Part shown: positions 40,433-49,553 of the stretch, in pieces
How the letters are laid out: the number at the start of each line of letters is the position of its first letter
Position numbering within the stretch: the first letter of the stretch is position 1
DNA from: CAZAMI01 sp964627805
Lineage (GTDB): Archaea > Thermoproteota > Thermoprotei_A > Sulfolobales > NBVN01
Length of the DNA stretch: 64,000 nt
Assembly: GCA_964627805.1 (NCBI GenBank)
Contig: CAZVLA010000051.1
Span: 28,715 to 92,714, forward strand
Direction: 5' to 3'
The notes under the pieces: generated by a model
What the model was told of the DNA's origin: nothing
The model's database searches: none
Seen by the model: only the letters and a program-made list of their open reading frames with translations
Position numbers and translations under genes: made by a program

Positions 40433-40554
40433 TGCATGCGATGCAGAATTAGTTAATAGGGTTTTATTTAAGCCTATGTTAATCCACACTAATTAACTAG
40501 GTAAGTACCATTAATTAAGCCGGGAATCCACGACCTTAATACTAAGGGCTTTAA

Positions 40555-40566
40555 CTTAATATATTA
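40555..40566 (+). promoter_or_regulatory. TATA-like promoter of the glycosyltransferase pair
   Basis: CTTAATATATTA lies about 100 bases before the GT2 start codon in a spacer of 230 bases. The leader would be about 75 bases long. No other features are evident in this spacer. Confidence 0.35.
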
Positions 40567-40663
40567 AAGACTTAACTTAAGAGTAAGTAAGGCTAGTACG
40601 TGGACTAACTACTATCCTTAAGTAGTAACTAGCTCTACAGGGTAGGGTAGTGAGGTACTGAGT

Positions 40664-41926
40664 ATGGGTAGTGACGCTAGCGTACTTCAGGAGTCGCTAC
40701 TTTACCTACCTGCCGTAGTGATGGGTGTGTTTCAACTACTCTATACTACCTACTTAATACCTATGATAGCCTCACCTAAGTTATCCTTAATTAAGAGGAC
40801 CTACTCACTTAAGCTATGTTCATTAGCTAGGAGCGTAGCTATAGTTATACCTGCTTACAGAGAGGGATTCAGTAGCTTAGTTAGGACAGCTAATTCAGTA
40901 ATTAATCAGGACTACCCTAGGGAGCTAATGCGTGTGCTCATAGTTGTTGAGGACGGTGATGAAGGTACCTTAGTAGCTTCTGAAGCTATTGTTAAGTACT
41001 TACTAAGTAGGGGTGTTAAGGCTGAGGTAGTTATTACTAAGTGCTGTAGGAGGTACGGTAAGGCGTGCGCACTTAATGAAGCTCTTAAGTACGTGAATGA
41101 GGATGTGTTCCTAGTGTTTGATGCTGATGATGAGGTACCTAGGGATTATGTAAGTTCAGTAGTTAATCAGTTATGTGGTGGTGCCGTAGCAGTAACTACT
41201 AAGGTCTATAGGGAGGGTAGGAGGTTAGGTGCTAAGTTCCTAACCCTAGATACACTCATCTGGTACGACGTAGCCTTACCTACACTCCTTAGGTTAGGTG
41301 GTTACGTCCCATTAAGTGGTGAGGGATTAGCCGTTAGGACTGACTACCTACGTTCAGTAGGCGGGTTCCCTATGAGCTTAGCTGAGGATGCTTACTTAGC
41401 CCTACTAATAGCTAGGGATGGTGAGGTGGTTAGTTACTTAAGTAATACGTACATAGTTGAGAAGGCTCCTAAGACATTCATTTCTCAAGTGAGGCAGAAG
41501 ATTAGGTGGGTTCAAGGGTTTTACGAATGCTTAGTCGCTCTTACTAAGATGCTACTTAAGCGCGAACTAAGTATTAGGAGGGTAGGTTCCCTACTACTTC
41601 CTTACTTCTCGCCAGTAACCTCAATAGCTACCGTAGTTACTCACACACTATTCATTATTTACTGGCTAGCCTTCCTGCTGGGTGCTACCTCAGTAATGAG
41701 TATCTACGACATACTATTCCCAGCACCGATCTTCTACTGGGGCCTCTTCAATATGGTGGTAGGTAATACGTACCTAATATACCTAACACTCTACTTAGTA
41801 AGTGATACCAGATTCTCTAAGTTAGCACCGTACGCGCTCTTAATGCCTGCTTACTGGTACTTAGTAGGGTTCGTAACTATAGTAGCTACCCTAGCACCTA
41901 GGGAGTGGAGGAAGACTGAGAGATGA
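40664..41926 (+). CDS. Membrane glycosyltransferase, GT2 family
   Basis: A 420-residue processive-type GT2 enzyme. It has an N-terminal membrane helix, a GT-A catalytic domain (VAIVIPAYREGFSSLVRTANSV, VFDADDEVPRDYV with the metal-binding Asp-x-Asp, GEGLAVRTDYLRSVGGFP, and the QIRW-like RQKIRWVQGFYE), then three C-terminal membrane helices. Such enzymes make polysaccharides or lipid-linked sugars at the membrane. The next gene overlaps by 4 bases (ATGA) and encodes a polytopic glycosyltransferase-like protein, so the two probably build or decorate a cell-surface glycan. Confidence 0.9.
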   Translation: MGSDASVLQESLLYLPAVVMGVFQLLYTTYLIPMIASPKLSLIKRTYSLKLCSLARSVAIVIPAYREGFSSLVRTANSVINQDYPRELMRVLIVVEDGDEGTLVASEAIVKYLLSRGVKAEVVITKCCRRYGKACALNEALKYVNEDVFLVFDADDEVPRDYVSSVVNQLCGGAVAVTTKVYREGRRLGAKFLTLDTLIWYDVALPTLLRLGGYVPLSGEGLAVRTDYLRSVGGFPMSLAEDAYLALLIARDGEVVSYLSNTYIVEKAPKTFISQVRQKIRWVQGFYECLVALTKMLLKRELSIRRVGSLLLPYFSPVTSIATVVTHTLFIIYWLAFLLGATSVMSIYDILFPAPIFYWGLFNMVVGNTYLIYLTLYLVSDTRFSKLAPYALLMPAYWYLVGFVTIVATLAPREWRKTER

Positions 41927-43554
41927 GTGCCTTAAGGAGGTTAGGGAGGGTAGTACGTAGCATACACGCAACCCTCCTACTCGGTGAGGAGGGTGACTTC
42001 ACGTCCTGGGCTATACTAGCGGTATTGACGGGGGCTTACATAGGCTTCTCACTATCCCTAGTTAAGGTATTCGGTAGCACCGTAGTTCTTGAGTATACGA
42101 GGTTCGCCCACGACAATAAGGCGCATCTCTACATACCTAGAACCATAGTTGATAACGGACCCAACTCTAAGTTAGCTAACTTAGGTACGGTATGGCTACC
42201 TCTATACCACTTGACAATAATGCCCTTCACGCTGATTAATCAGTTATACGTTACTGGCTTAGCTGGCTCATTAATTAACGCCGTACTAGTAGCTACTACG
42301 TCATCAATCATATACTTAATAGTTAGGGGTAGGTTAGGGATTATCGCATCACTTACTTACGGATTCAGCATGTACTCATTAATCCATGCATCATCCTCCT
42401 ACATGGTGCCAATCGGTCAGTTCCTAGCGGTAGCTAGTACCTACTACCTACTTAGGTACGTAGGTAACTCCTCATTAAAGGACCTAACTAAGGCATCCGC
42501 ACTAGCCCTACTAGCTACCTTAGCTAGGTATGAGACATGGTTAACTACAGCAGCCTTAATCGCTGTAGTCGCTCTTAAGGAGTTTAGGGAGCGTAGGTAC
42601 TGGGTAGTACCTGCCTACGTACCGCCAGCAATCATAGGGGTCATTGGTTGGTTAGCCTATAATTGGGTCATATTCGGTAACCCCCTAGAATTCATTACTC
42701 ACTCATCATCGGGTGCGTCAGGTTATTACTACTTAGTAATTAGTAAGTTACTTAATCCGTTAAGCATAGACCTCAAGTCAATAACTTACGTAATTACCTG
42801 GTTAGCGGGTCCTGCATCACTCACGTTAATACCTGTAGGAGTTGCTTCACTCCTTACCGATAGTAAGTTTAGGTTTAAGGGCTTACTTAAGTTAATAGCC
42901 CTAACTACACCACTTATCCTACTACTAGCTGCTTGCCGTAAATTACTGATACTGGACCTCCCGCTGTACTTCTACTTCCTAGCACCGTACCTAGTGATAC
43001 TGAACTTCCTAGGCGTTAGGTTCTTAATTAATTTCTTCAGTAGGTACTTAAGGCGTGAAGGAATCGTTGCCGCGGTACTCATTACTCTAGTAGTAATCAG
43101 CTTCGTAGCTCAGGAGGTTATGGAGTACTCATTACTGGGTAGGGAGTTAGTGGTGGGTGGTCGTAGGTACTTAAGTAACTTGAATGAGTGGTTAGGCGTA
43201 ATCACCTTATGGAGGTCCTTAGGAGGTGGCTACGTACTAGCTTCGTCGATGTTCTGCTCATACAATCTCTCCGTCCTCACAGGATTATCACCTAGGTACA
43301 TCATTGATGAGTACGACATTAATCAGTTAAGAAAGTACTCTATATCACCGTGGAGCTACGGAGTGAGTGTGGTACTAATACCTAGTAACTTAACCTATGA
43401 ATCACTTAAGCATTACTTAAGAGCCCTCGTAGGGAGTAACGACTACGTACTACTGTATTATGAGAGTAAGTCATGGAGGAAAGAATTCCTTAAGTATTAC
43501 GAACTACGTGAGGTACTACCTATCTCAGGGATCCTAGTATTTACTAGGAAGTGA
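41923..43554 (+). CDS. Polytopic membrane glycosyltransferase-like protein (GT39/ArnT type)
   Basis: A 543-residue protein with about eleven membrane segments. The first large loop has the acidic pair RFAHDNKAHLYIPRTIVDNGPNSK, resembling the catalytic loop of GT-C enzymes that use polyprenyl-phosphate sugars (protein mannosyltransferase, ArnT). A C-terminal extracytoplasmic domain of about 110 residues follows. It is translationally coupled to the GT2 gene. The role is likely transfer of a sugar to surface proteins or glycans; the exact family assignment is uncertain. Confidence 0.65.
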   Translation: MSALRRLGRVVRSIHATLLLGEEGDFTSWAILAVLTGAYIGFSLSLVKVFGSTVVLEYTRFAHDNKAHLYIPRTIVDNGPNSKLANLGTVWLPLYHLTIMPFTLINQLYVTGLAGSLINAVLVATTSSIIYLIVRGRLGIIASLTYGFSMYSLIHASSSYMVPIGQFLAVASTYYLLRYVGNSSLKDLTKASALALLATLARYETWLTTAALIAVVALKEFRERRYWVVPAYVPPAIIGVIGWLAYNWVIFGNPLEFITHSSSGASGYYYLVISKLLNPLSIDLKSITYVITWLAGPASLTLIPVGVASLLTDSKFRFKGLLKLIALTTPLILLLAACRKLLILDLPLYFYFLAPYLVILNFLGVRFLINFFSRYLRREGIVAAVLITLVVISFVAQEVMEYSLLGRELVVGGRRYLSNLNEWLGVITLWRSLGGGYVLASSMFCSYNLSVLTGLSPRYIIDEYDINQLRKYSISPWSYGVSVVLIPSNLTYESLKHYLRALVGSNDYVLLYYESKSWRKEFLKYYELREVLPISGILVFTRK

Positions 43555-43585
43555 ATGCATTACCTAACCACCAATTAAGCCTTAA

Positions 43586-44770
43586 TTATGACCTCCCTAG
43601 CGAGTACGTCTCTACACCATTAACTACGGTCGCCACCACCCCCAACTCATCATTCAGTATCGCTAAATCAGCCCTACATCCAGGCCTTACATCACCCAGC
43701 ACAACCTCACCTACGCTCCTAGCTGGGTTTGTTGAAGTCATTCTAACGGCCTCAGTTAGTGAGTACCCTAGCTTCAGTAAGTTCCTGAATGCCTTATCGA
43801 GGGTTAAGGTACTACCAGCTAATGCCCCATTAACTAACCTAGCTACCCCATCCCTAACAACCACCTTAAGCCCCCCTAACTCGTAGGTCCCGTCAGGTAG
43901 TCCGGTTGCCGGTATTGAGTCACTAATCATTACAGCCCTCCAAGTACCTACATGATCAATCACGAACTTAACCGTGGCTGGGTGTAGGTGTATGAAGTCA
44001 GCTATGACCTCCACGTAAACCGACGGATCCTCCAAGAGAGCGACGACAGCTCCGGGATCCCTGTGATGTATGGGTCTCATAGCGTTGAATACGTGGGTAG
44101 CTCTACGTAGTCCGTTCCTTATGGCCTGCTTAGTGATTTCGTACCCTGCGTTACTATGTCCTAGACTAGGTACTACCCCCTCACTAGCTATGAGGGCTAC
44201 GAACTCTAAGCCACCCTCAACTTCCGGGGCTAAAGTAACTACCCTTAAGTAACCGCCACACGCCCTAAGATACTCCCTAAATTCCTCGAGGTTAGGTCTC
44301 CTTACGTACTTGGGGTTCTGAGCCCCACACTTCACGGGATTTATGTAGGGACCCTCAAGGTGGAGGCCGAGGACCCTAGCACCTAAGGGCTCACCCTCCC
44401 TAGCGGAGCTACCCCAGTTACTGATGGCCTCACGTACTGCTGTACAGATCTTAAGTAGCTCCTCATGAGGCGCCGTAACGCTCGTTGGTATGAAGGAGGT
44501 TACCCCGTACTTAACTAACTCCTTGGACATCCTAAGAACCTCACTCACATCCCCGGAGTTCACGTCCGCACCAGCGATACCGTGGATGTGAGTATCTACG
44601 AATCCGGGAACCCCTATGAAGTCACTGTAGTTGAGTAGGGGTGGTGTTGGTGGTTTAGGCCTACCCTCCCTAACCTCCCTAATAACACCATTAACTACCC
44701 TAATGAATGCGTTACGTAACCTACCTGATGGAGTCACTAACTCCTTAAGTAGGATAGCAGACTCACGCAC
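43586..44770 (-). CDS. nagA: N-acetylglucosamine-6-phosphate deacetylase
   Basis: A protein of about 394 residues of the amidohydrolase superfamily. Metal and catalytic residues are visible: GVPGFVDTHIHGIAGAD, LEGPYINPVKCG, LGHSNAGYE, ATHVFNAMRP and the catalytic Asp in VMISDSIPATG. The frame is open to 44902 but that extension lies inside the SIS gene. GTG 44770 follows GAGGTGGG and yields the usual N-terminus (MRESAILLKELVTP), so I use it. It removes acetate from GlcNAc-6-P, giving GlcN-6-P for a deaminase. It forms an operon with the SIS-domain gene 10 bases upstream. Confidence 0.93.
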   Translation of the reverse strand: MRESAILLKELVTPSGRLRNAFIRVVNGVIREVREGRPKPPTPPLLNYSDFIGVPGFVDTHIHGIAGADVNSGDVSEVLRMSKELVKYGVTSFIPTSVTAPHEELLKICTAVREAISNWGSSAREGEPLGARVLGLHLEGPYINPVKCGAQNPKYVRRPNLEEFREYLRACGGYLRVVTLAPEVEGGLEFVALIASEGVVPSLGHSNAGYEITKQAIRNGLRRATHVFNAMRPIHHRDPGAVVALLEDPSVYVEVIADFIHLHPATVKFVIDHVGTWRAVMISDSIPATGLPDGTYELGGLKVVVRDGVARLVNGALAGSTLTLDKAFRNLLKLGYSLTEAVRMTSTNPARSVGEVVLGDVRPGCRADLAILNDELGVVATVVNGVETYSLGRS

Positions 44771-44780
44771 GCTACCCACC

Positions 44781-45524
44781 TCACAGTAGCTTAATCCTGC
44801 TTGAGTACCTCCTAAATAGCTCCTCATTAAACTCCTTACTACCTGGTAAGTGCGCACTAAGCCATATAGGCGGTTCAACACCTGCCCTAACCATCTCATC
44901 AACTACGTAAGCAACGAGTACTGAGGTTATGAAGGCGTTAAGTATGGTTGATGTCGGTCCTACCTTAACCTTAACTCCATCAATACTTAAGGACGCATCC
45001 CCGGGGGGTACCTTATTATCTATCACTACGTCAGCTACGTCTAGGAGCCTCTTACCCCACGGGTTCCTAGGCTCAAGGCTTAGTGAGTACTGCCTAGACG
45101 TTATTGCAATCACTGAAGCACCTAACTCCTTCGCCTTAATCCCTGCCTCAACAGGGAAGACGTTAACGCCGCTGGTGGATACGACGAGTACGGAATCACC
45201 ATCACGGACGCCGGCCGACCTTAGGAGTACCTCGGCGTAACCGATGATGCCCTCCATCATAGTTGATTTCTTAGCTCCGTGAGCTACTGTTATGTCATTA
45301 TCTATTATCGGGTTTACCGGTGCTAACCCTCCAGCCCTATAGAATAGCTCCTCAGCAGTCATTGCCGAATGTCCCGCCCCTACGACGTGAAGTATTCCCC
45401 CATTCATTATGGACTTAGCTATGAGTGAAGCGGCTTCCTTAATATTGGCTTCCTCCTCATTAACCACCCTCTCAAGTAACTCCTTAATTACGTTAAGGAA
45501 TAACTTACCGTACTCCTTACTCAA
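44781..45524 (-). CDS. SIS-domain phosphosugar-binding protein (UPF0309 type)
   Basis: A 247-residue protein with one SIS domain. GGILHVVGAGHSAMTAEELFYRAGGLAPV is the phosphosugar-binding start, and SVLVVSTSGVNVFPVEAGIKAKELGASVIAITS is the second binding motif. The VPPGDASLSIDG and PTSTILNAFI elements fit the UPF0309 subgroup, often found near amino-sugar genes. Its partner is nagA immediately downstream. It may bind or isomerise an amino-sugar phosphate, or act as an etherase or regulator. The biochemical role is not established. Confidence 0.82.
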   Translation of the reverse strand: MSKEYGKLFLNVIKELLERVVNEEEANIKEAASLIAKSIMNGGILHVVGAGHSAMTAEELFYRAGGLAPVNPIIDNDITVAHGAKKSTMMEGIIGYAEVLLRSAGVRDGDSVLVVSTSGVNVFPVEAGIKAKELGASVIAITSRQYSLSLEPRNPWGKRLLDVADVVIDNKVPPGDASLSIDGVKVKVGPTSTILNAFITSVLVAYVVDEMVRAGVEPPIWLSAHLPGSKEFNEELFRRYSSRIKLL

Positions 45525-45620
45525 GTTACCACCGTTGAGTATGTCATTAAGTGGGTATTAGCTTAGTATTAAGTAAGTTACTACTTAAGGAAGGAAAATT
45601 AGTTACTGAGGGTTAAGTAG

Positions 45621-45628
45621 GGAAAAAC
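45621..45628 (-). terminator. Oligo-T terminator after the stalk-protein gene
   Basis: The minus strand has GTTTTTCC about 10 bases after the stop codon of the 1127-residue gene. Confidence 0.45.
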
Positions 45629-45636
45629 ATCATGTC

Positions 45637-48600
45637 TTATACCCTACGCTTAGTAACTACGCCTATGACTACTAATGACGCTATGAGTGATATAATAGCC
45701 ATCACTAAGGCTGCAGTAGCTAGCGGTGATTGAGGTACTGGCTTCTTAACTTCACTACTTAACTTACTCACTGACTCCTTAACCTTACTTAAGTCTTGAC
45801 TTACCTTAAGTAGATCCTCCTTAACTTTACTTACTTCATTCTCGACCTTAACGATACTGCTTCCTAGCGTACTTACCTTACTACTTAGTTCCTTAACTTT
45901 AGCGTCAACGCCTGTTAAGTAGTTATTGATGTTGCTTAAGGAATTCGACATCTCGCTAACTTCATCACTTAATTTAGTGAGGTCACCTAACCTACTCTCT
46001 ACACCAGCTACGGCGTTACTGACCTCTGAAACCCTACTGGTTAATTCCTTAACGTCACTACCTAAGCTACTAAGTGACTCCTTGAGCGACGCTACTTCAT
46101 TACTTAATGCACTGACCTTACTGGTTAATGACGATACCTTAACTGAAGTCTCGATAGTGAGTATTCCGGAAGTAGCTAACGCGACTAGCTTACTTAGTGG
46201 ATCCTCCAGCACCTCAATACTGGACGCTTTAAGTACGGGTACTAAGTACAGTGACGCCTTACTAAGTACGTACGCGTAGTAGCCCCTGTAAGTAGGTCCT
46301 AAGGAGTTAACTAAGTTACTTAGTGAAGCTAACCTCGTGACTAGTTCTTTACTTAATGACTTAACTATAGGTAAGATTACTTTCTCAGTACTTAATACGA
46401 GGTACTTCGGGTTAGGCTTAAAGTACTCACTACCCGCCACACTTAACTCACTACCTAGCTTCAGTACCTCCTTGAGCGCCGATGCATTACTTAGGAGTAG
46501 AGACTCCAGATACGTAGGACCTAGAATTACTTCCTTCTCGATCCTTAACTTACTTGAGTACTCAGTAATTAGTGATGACCAAGCAGTATCCCTAAATAGG
46601 TTCCATACAAAGTAAACCCACCCGGACGCCCCACCATCTAAACCATAATTTACTGCTGACTTGACCTCATTAAGGGTGACGCCTCCGTAGGCCTGTACAC
46701 CAGCTAATACCCTATCCTGTGGATTTACCTCATTAATAACTCCTCTAACGTACTTAACGACATCACCTACCCATGAGGGTGGCTTACCCCATGCTCGGTG
46801 GTAGGCCATTGGTATTAGCCAGTACCCTAGCTTAACGAAGTCTGAGTATCTCTGCCCATAGTGGCACCACTGCCACGCCTTACCGGGTATTACCGCGCAG
46901 TACTCCTTACCTGTTACTAAGTCAGTCCTACATAGCTTAATCCCTCTCTCGCCCTCCTCAGGCATTACGGCTGCACTAAGTATTACCTCCTTACTGACCT
47001 CCTTACCAGCTTCTTCAGCAGCTTTCTTCACATCCTTAAGGATAGCTACTACGGCCTCCCTACGTAGTTCGAACCACTTAACTACGTCTGGGTCCTTCTC
47101 TATGTAGTATTTCTTAAATATAAGTCCTGGCTGGGGCGGTATACCCTTGCTCGGGTCTCCGTAGAAGGTCAGTATGACTAGCTCCTCAACCTTACTTAGG
47201 TTTATACCCTTAGAAGCTGCTAGCTCGTAGTCCTTAGGACCGAAGCTATACACTATGTGAGGCCACCTAATGTAGTCTAGGTGTATCCCATCAACTCCAC
47301 ACTTAATTATTAACTCCTTCACTAAGTCACTTAAGTACCTCCTGTACTCCTCATCGAATAGCCTAACCCTAGAGGTCACTTTATACTCCTTAACGAACTT
47401 ACTCTTAGATACCCACTTACTGCAGTGCCACATAGGGTCCTTAGCACCCCAGAACCTATCATACCATACTATAATCCATGCGTGAAGCCTTATCCCGTAC
47501 CTATGTAGGGCATTAGCGAACTCCTTAACTATGTTCGTGAGGTTATAGGGCTCTAATCCGTTCTTCCCAGCTATGGTAGGTACTCCGTACTTCTTAGCTA
47601 CGTCGCTAGGCCATATGACCTTTCCTGAAAGTAGCTTAACCTCGAGAAATACGTCAGTTATTCCGTAACTCCTTAGTTCTCTAGCTAGGTAGTCTAGAGC
47701 ATCCCTAAGCACCCTCAACTTCTCCTCGTAAGTTACTTCCTTATTCCCATACCTCGCCTTAAGGAGTGATTGGTAAGCATACTTTAGAAGTGAAGGCCAC
47801 ATCCAAGTACCTACTACCGCCCCACCAATGACTACCCTCTCACCACCTAAGAAGTAAATCGCGTTCCATAACATCCTCCAGTTATACTTACTGGGTAATT
47901 TAGAATTCGGTGCGTAGCTTAAGTCGCCCCTCGTTAACTCCGGGTGTACCGAGAACAGCAGTACCTTACCTAAGCCGTAGGTGGAGTACGTTACCGCGTA
48001 CCCTCCCCTCATCACCTTAGTGACGTACGTTAGGTTAAGATCCCCCCAACCCGGTGAGAACGCGCCCTCAGCATTGCTGGGGCCTAAGAACTTAGCTATT
48101 GGTGTCGGTGGCTCAACATCGATACCTAAGGTCGTGTTCTTACCTAGGTCCGTAGGCTCTAGTACTGGCCCGTTCCAGTATATGAACTTGGAGACTCCCT
48201 TAAACCCGAAGGTTACGGGAGTATCACCTGTTATATTAATTAACACTATACCCGTCCCTAACCACCAAGTGGGCCAGTTCCTTAACCTAGCATCGACGAG
48301 TTGGAGCCACGTAGTTGGTTTGTTGTAGCCCTCAATAACCGCGTAAGCACCTGCGCAGATACCTATTAAGTTACCTCCCCTAACTAAGAACTCAGCAACT
48401 ACCTTAGAGCCTCCAGGACCTAACTTCCTAGCTGTTGCTGTACCACTACCTGGTGGAAGTATTAGTATTCTATATCCCTTAGTAAGTAGGTCCGTGATTG
48501 AGGAGTTACTTACTACGTCGTACTTAAAGCCCATCTCCTTAAGCACGTCAGGTAGGGATATCTCGTCTAGGGCACCATTATCGAAGAGTGCTATCTTAGG

Positions 48601-49020
48601 TGGCTTAATGACTATGGCAGGTATTGGTGGGAACTCCTTGAACGGCCCTAGTAGCTTAGCGGCACTACCGCACTCTTTAACAGCCTTAATGATGCCCTTA
48701 GGTACGTTAGATGGTGTAGCTACGACGAGTGATCCCTTAGGTACGTACTCACCACTTACGTAAGTACTAGTTAGGGTTAAGTAGTACTTAATTAGTGGGT
48801 TCTTGACTGACTCCTTATTCACAGTAATTAGTAAGTCAATGACCGCATCAGCTACTTTAGGGTCCTTGGGTGGTTCATTAGGTAATGTAATTACGTAGTA
48901 CCTAATACTTAAGTTACTTGATGCATTAGCTACTGGTAGGTAAGTAGCTACTACTGAAGTCAGTAGTAACGCAGGTAATAATGCAGCTAGTAATAGCCTA
49001 AATACTCTGGAGTACCCCAC
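45637..49020 (-). CDS. Exported GHL10-like glycosidase with amidotransferase-like domain and coiled-coil stalk
   Basis: A 1127-residue surface protein. It has a signal peptide (residues 1-34, MGYSRVFRLLLAALLPALLL), then a class I amidotransferase/BPL_N-like domain at about 140-390 with an apparently intact triad (Cys222 in GICAGAYA, His359 and Glu361 in SVHPEL). A GHL10/COG1649-type glycosidase TIM barrel follows at about 395-850 (HAWIIVWYDRFWG and CGVDGIHLDYIRWP at 574-587). A coiled coil at about 985-1090 is rich in Leu/Val/Ser heptads, and a membrane anchor lies near residues 1098-1122, ending KRRV. The stalk should hold the domains outside the cell, as in tetrabrachion-like proteins. It probably acts on polysaccharides, but no substrate can be read. 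Confidence 0.8.
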   Translation of the reverse strand: MGYSRVFRLLLAALLPALLLTSVVATYLPVANASSNLSIRYYVITLPNEPPKDPKVADAVIDLLITVNKESVKNPLIKYYLTLTSTYVSGEYVPKGSLVVATPSNVPKGIIKAVKECGSAAKLLGPFKEFPPIPAIVIKPPKIALFDNGALDEISLPDVLKEMGFKYDVVSNSSITDLLTKGYRILILPPGSGTATARKLGPGGSKVVAEFLVRGGNLIGICAGAYAVIEGYNKPTTWLQLVDARLRNWPTWWLGTGIVLINITGDTPVTFGFKGVSKFIYWNGPVLEPTDLGKNTTLGIDVEPPTPIAKFLGPSNAEGAFSPGWGDLNLTYVTKVMRGGYAVTYSTYGLGKVLLFSVHPELTRGDLSYAPNSKLPSKYNWRMLWNAIYFLGGERVVIGGAVVGTWMWPSLLKYAYQSLLKARYGNKEVTYEEKLRVLRDALDYLARELRSYGITDVFLEVKLLSGKVIWPSDVAKKYGVPTIAGKNGLEPYNLTNIVKEFANALHRYGIRLHAWIIVWYDRFWGAKDPMWHCSKWVSKSKFVKEYKVTSRVRLFDEEYRRYLSDLVKELIIKCGVDGIHLDYIRWPHIVYSFGPKDYELAASKGINLSKVEELVILTFYGDPSKGIPPQPGLIFKKYYIEKDPDVVKWFELRREAVVAILKDVKKAAEEAGKEVSKEVILSAAVMPEEGERGIKLCRTDLVTGKEYCAVIPGKAWQWCHYGQRYSDFVKLGYWLIPMAYHRAWGKPPSWVGDVVKYVRGVINEVNPQDRVLAGVQAYGGVTLNEVKSAVNYGLDGGASGWVYFVWNLFRDTAWSSLITEYSSKLRIEKEVILGPTYLESLLLSNASALKEVLKLGSELSVAGSEYFKPNPKYLVLSTEKVILPIVKSLSKELVTRLASLSNLVNSLGPTYRGYYAYVLSKASLYLVPVLKASSIEVLEDPLSKLVALATSGILTIETSVKVSSLTSKVSALSNEVASLKESLSSLGSDVKELTSRVSEVSNAVAGVESRLGDLTKLSDEVSEMSNSLSNINNYLTGVDAKVKELSSKVSTLGSSIVKVENEVSKVKEDLLKVSQDLSKVKESVSKLSSEVKKPVPQSPLATAALVMAIISLIASLVVIGVVTKRRV

Positions 49021-49218
49021 TTAAGAACCACCACCGTAGGTTCCAACTAACTGAGTTATCAAGCTAACATAAGTAAGTACTTAATTGAGTAATTACACTT
49101 AATTAATTTAATAGTTACTTAACTACCCCACCTTTAGCGAGGAACTAAGTTACCATTAGTTAATGAGTTTAAGGTACTTAATTAGGTATTATGAGGAGAT
49201 ACTTAACCGTTACTTAAG

Positions 49219-49235
49219 GTAATTAATTTAATTAC
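49219..49235. repeat. AT-rich palindrome in the stalk-gene spacer
   Basis: Eight-base arms GTAATTAA and TTAATTAC match perfectly around one T. It sits about 30 bases upstream of the TATA element of the small membrane gene. It could be an operator. AT-rich words of this kind are frequent here, so chance is possible. Confidence 0.3.
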
Positions 49236-49257
49236 TGGCTAGCATTACCTAAATCTA

Positions 49258-49268
49258 ACCAATAAATA
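49258..49268 (+). promoter_or_regulatory. TATA box of the small membrane protein gene
   Basis: CCAATAAATA lies about 27 bases before GTG 49293, the spacing for a leaderless archaeal transcript. Confidence 0.45.
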
Positions 49269-49292
49269 CTCTTCCCGAAGTAATTAATTACG

Positions 49293-49472
49293 GTGAAGTA
49301 CGTGCGGAGGTGGGTAGGTTCTTTACTTAAGCTACTAGGCTTATCGCTAATGATTCTCGGTTTCCTAGGTATCGTAGTATTAATTATTCGTGGTGGATCA
49401 GGAGCGGGTGGTTATTACTGCTTAATGACTATAGGTACGGCGATGTACCTACTGAGTAGTAGGAGGAAGTAA
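49293..49472 (+). CDS. Small two-helix membrane protein (59 aa)
   Basis: A short ORF with GTG start at 49293 and TAA stop at 49470-49472. The product has a basic N-terminus (MKYVRRWVGSLLK), a first hydrophobic helix (about residues 14-32, GLSLMILGFLGIVVLII), a Gly-rich turn (RGGSGAGGYY), a second helix (about 42-54) and a basic end (SSRRK). The helix-Gly turn-helix layout, basic ends and a TATA box at leaderless distance support a real gene. I do not recognise the family. It is on the strand opposite to its neighbours. Confidence 0.5.
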   Translation: MKYVRRWVGSLLKLLGLSLMILGFLGIVVLIIRGGSGAGGYYCLMTIGTAMYLLSSRRK

Positions 49473-49553
49473 GTTAAGTATTACCTAAATCATCAGTGAT
49501 GAGTCCTAGATTAGGGTGAGGGTAGAAGTAGCTTAATGTTAGATTAGGTACCG

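Larger units (their letters stand above)
49021..49553. other. AT-rich intergenic region with one small gene
   Basis: This 533-base spacer between two minus-strand genes contains a 59-codon plus-strand gene (49293-49472) with its own TATA box. It also has a perfect 17-base palindrome at 49219-49235 (arms GTAATTAA/TTAATTAC) and AT-rich stretches near 49060-49110 that probably hold the promoter of the stalk-protein gene. No RNA gene is evident. Confidence 0.6.

Noticed and set aside
43551..43886. Plus-strand ORF after the GT39-like gene
   Set aside because: It overlaps nagA antisense and its product has no motifs.
49491..49550. Possible C/D-box sRNA (GTGATGA at about 49495)
   Set aside because: A C-box-like word is present but I find no D box (CTGA) or D'/C' pair at proper spacing.
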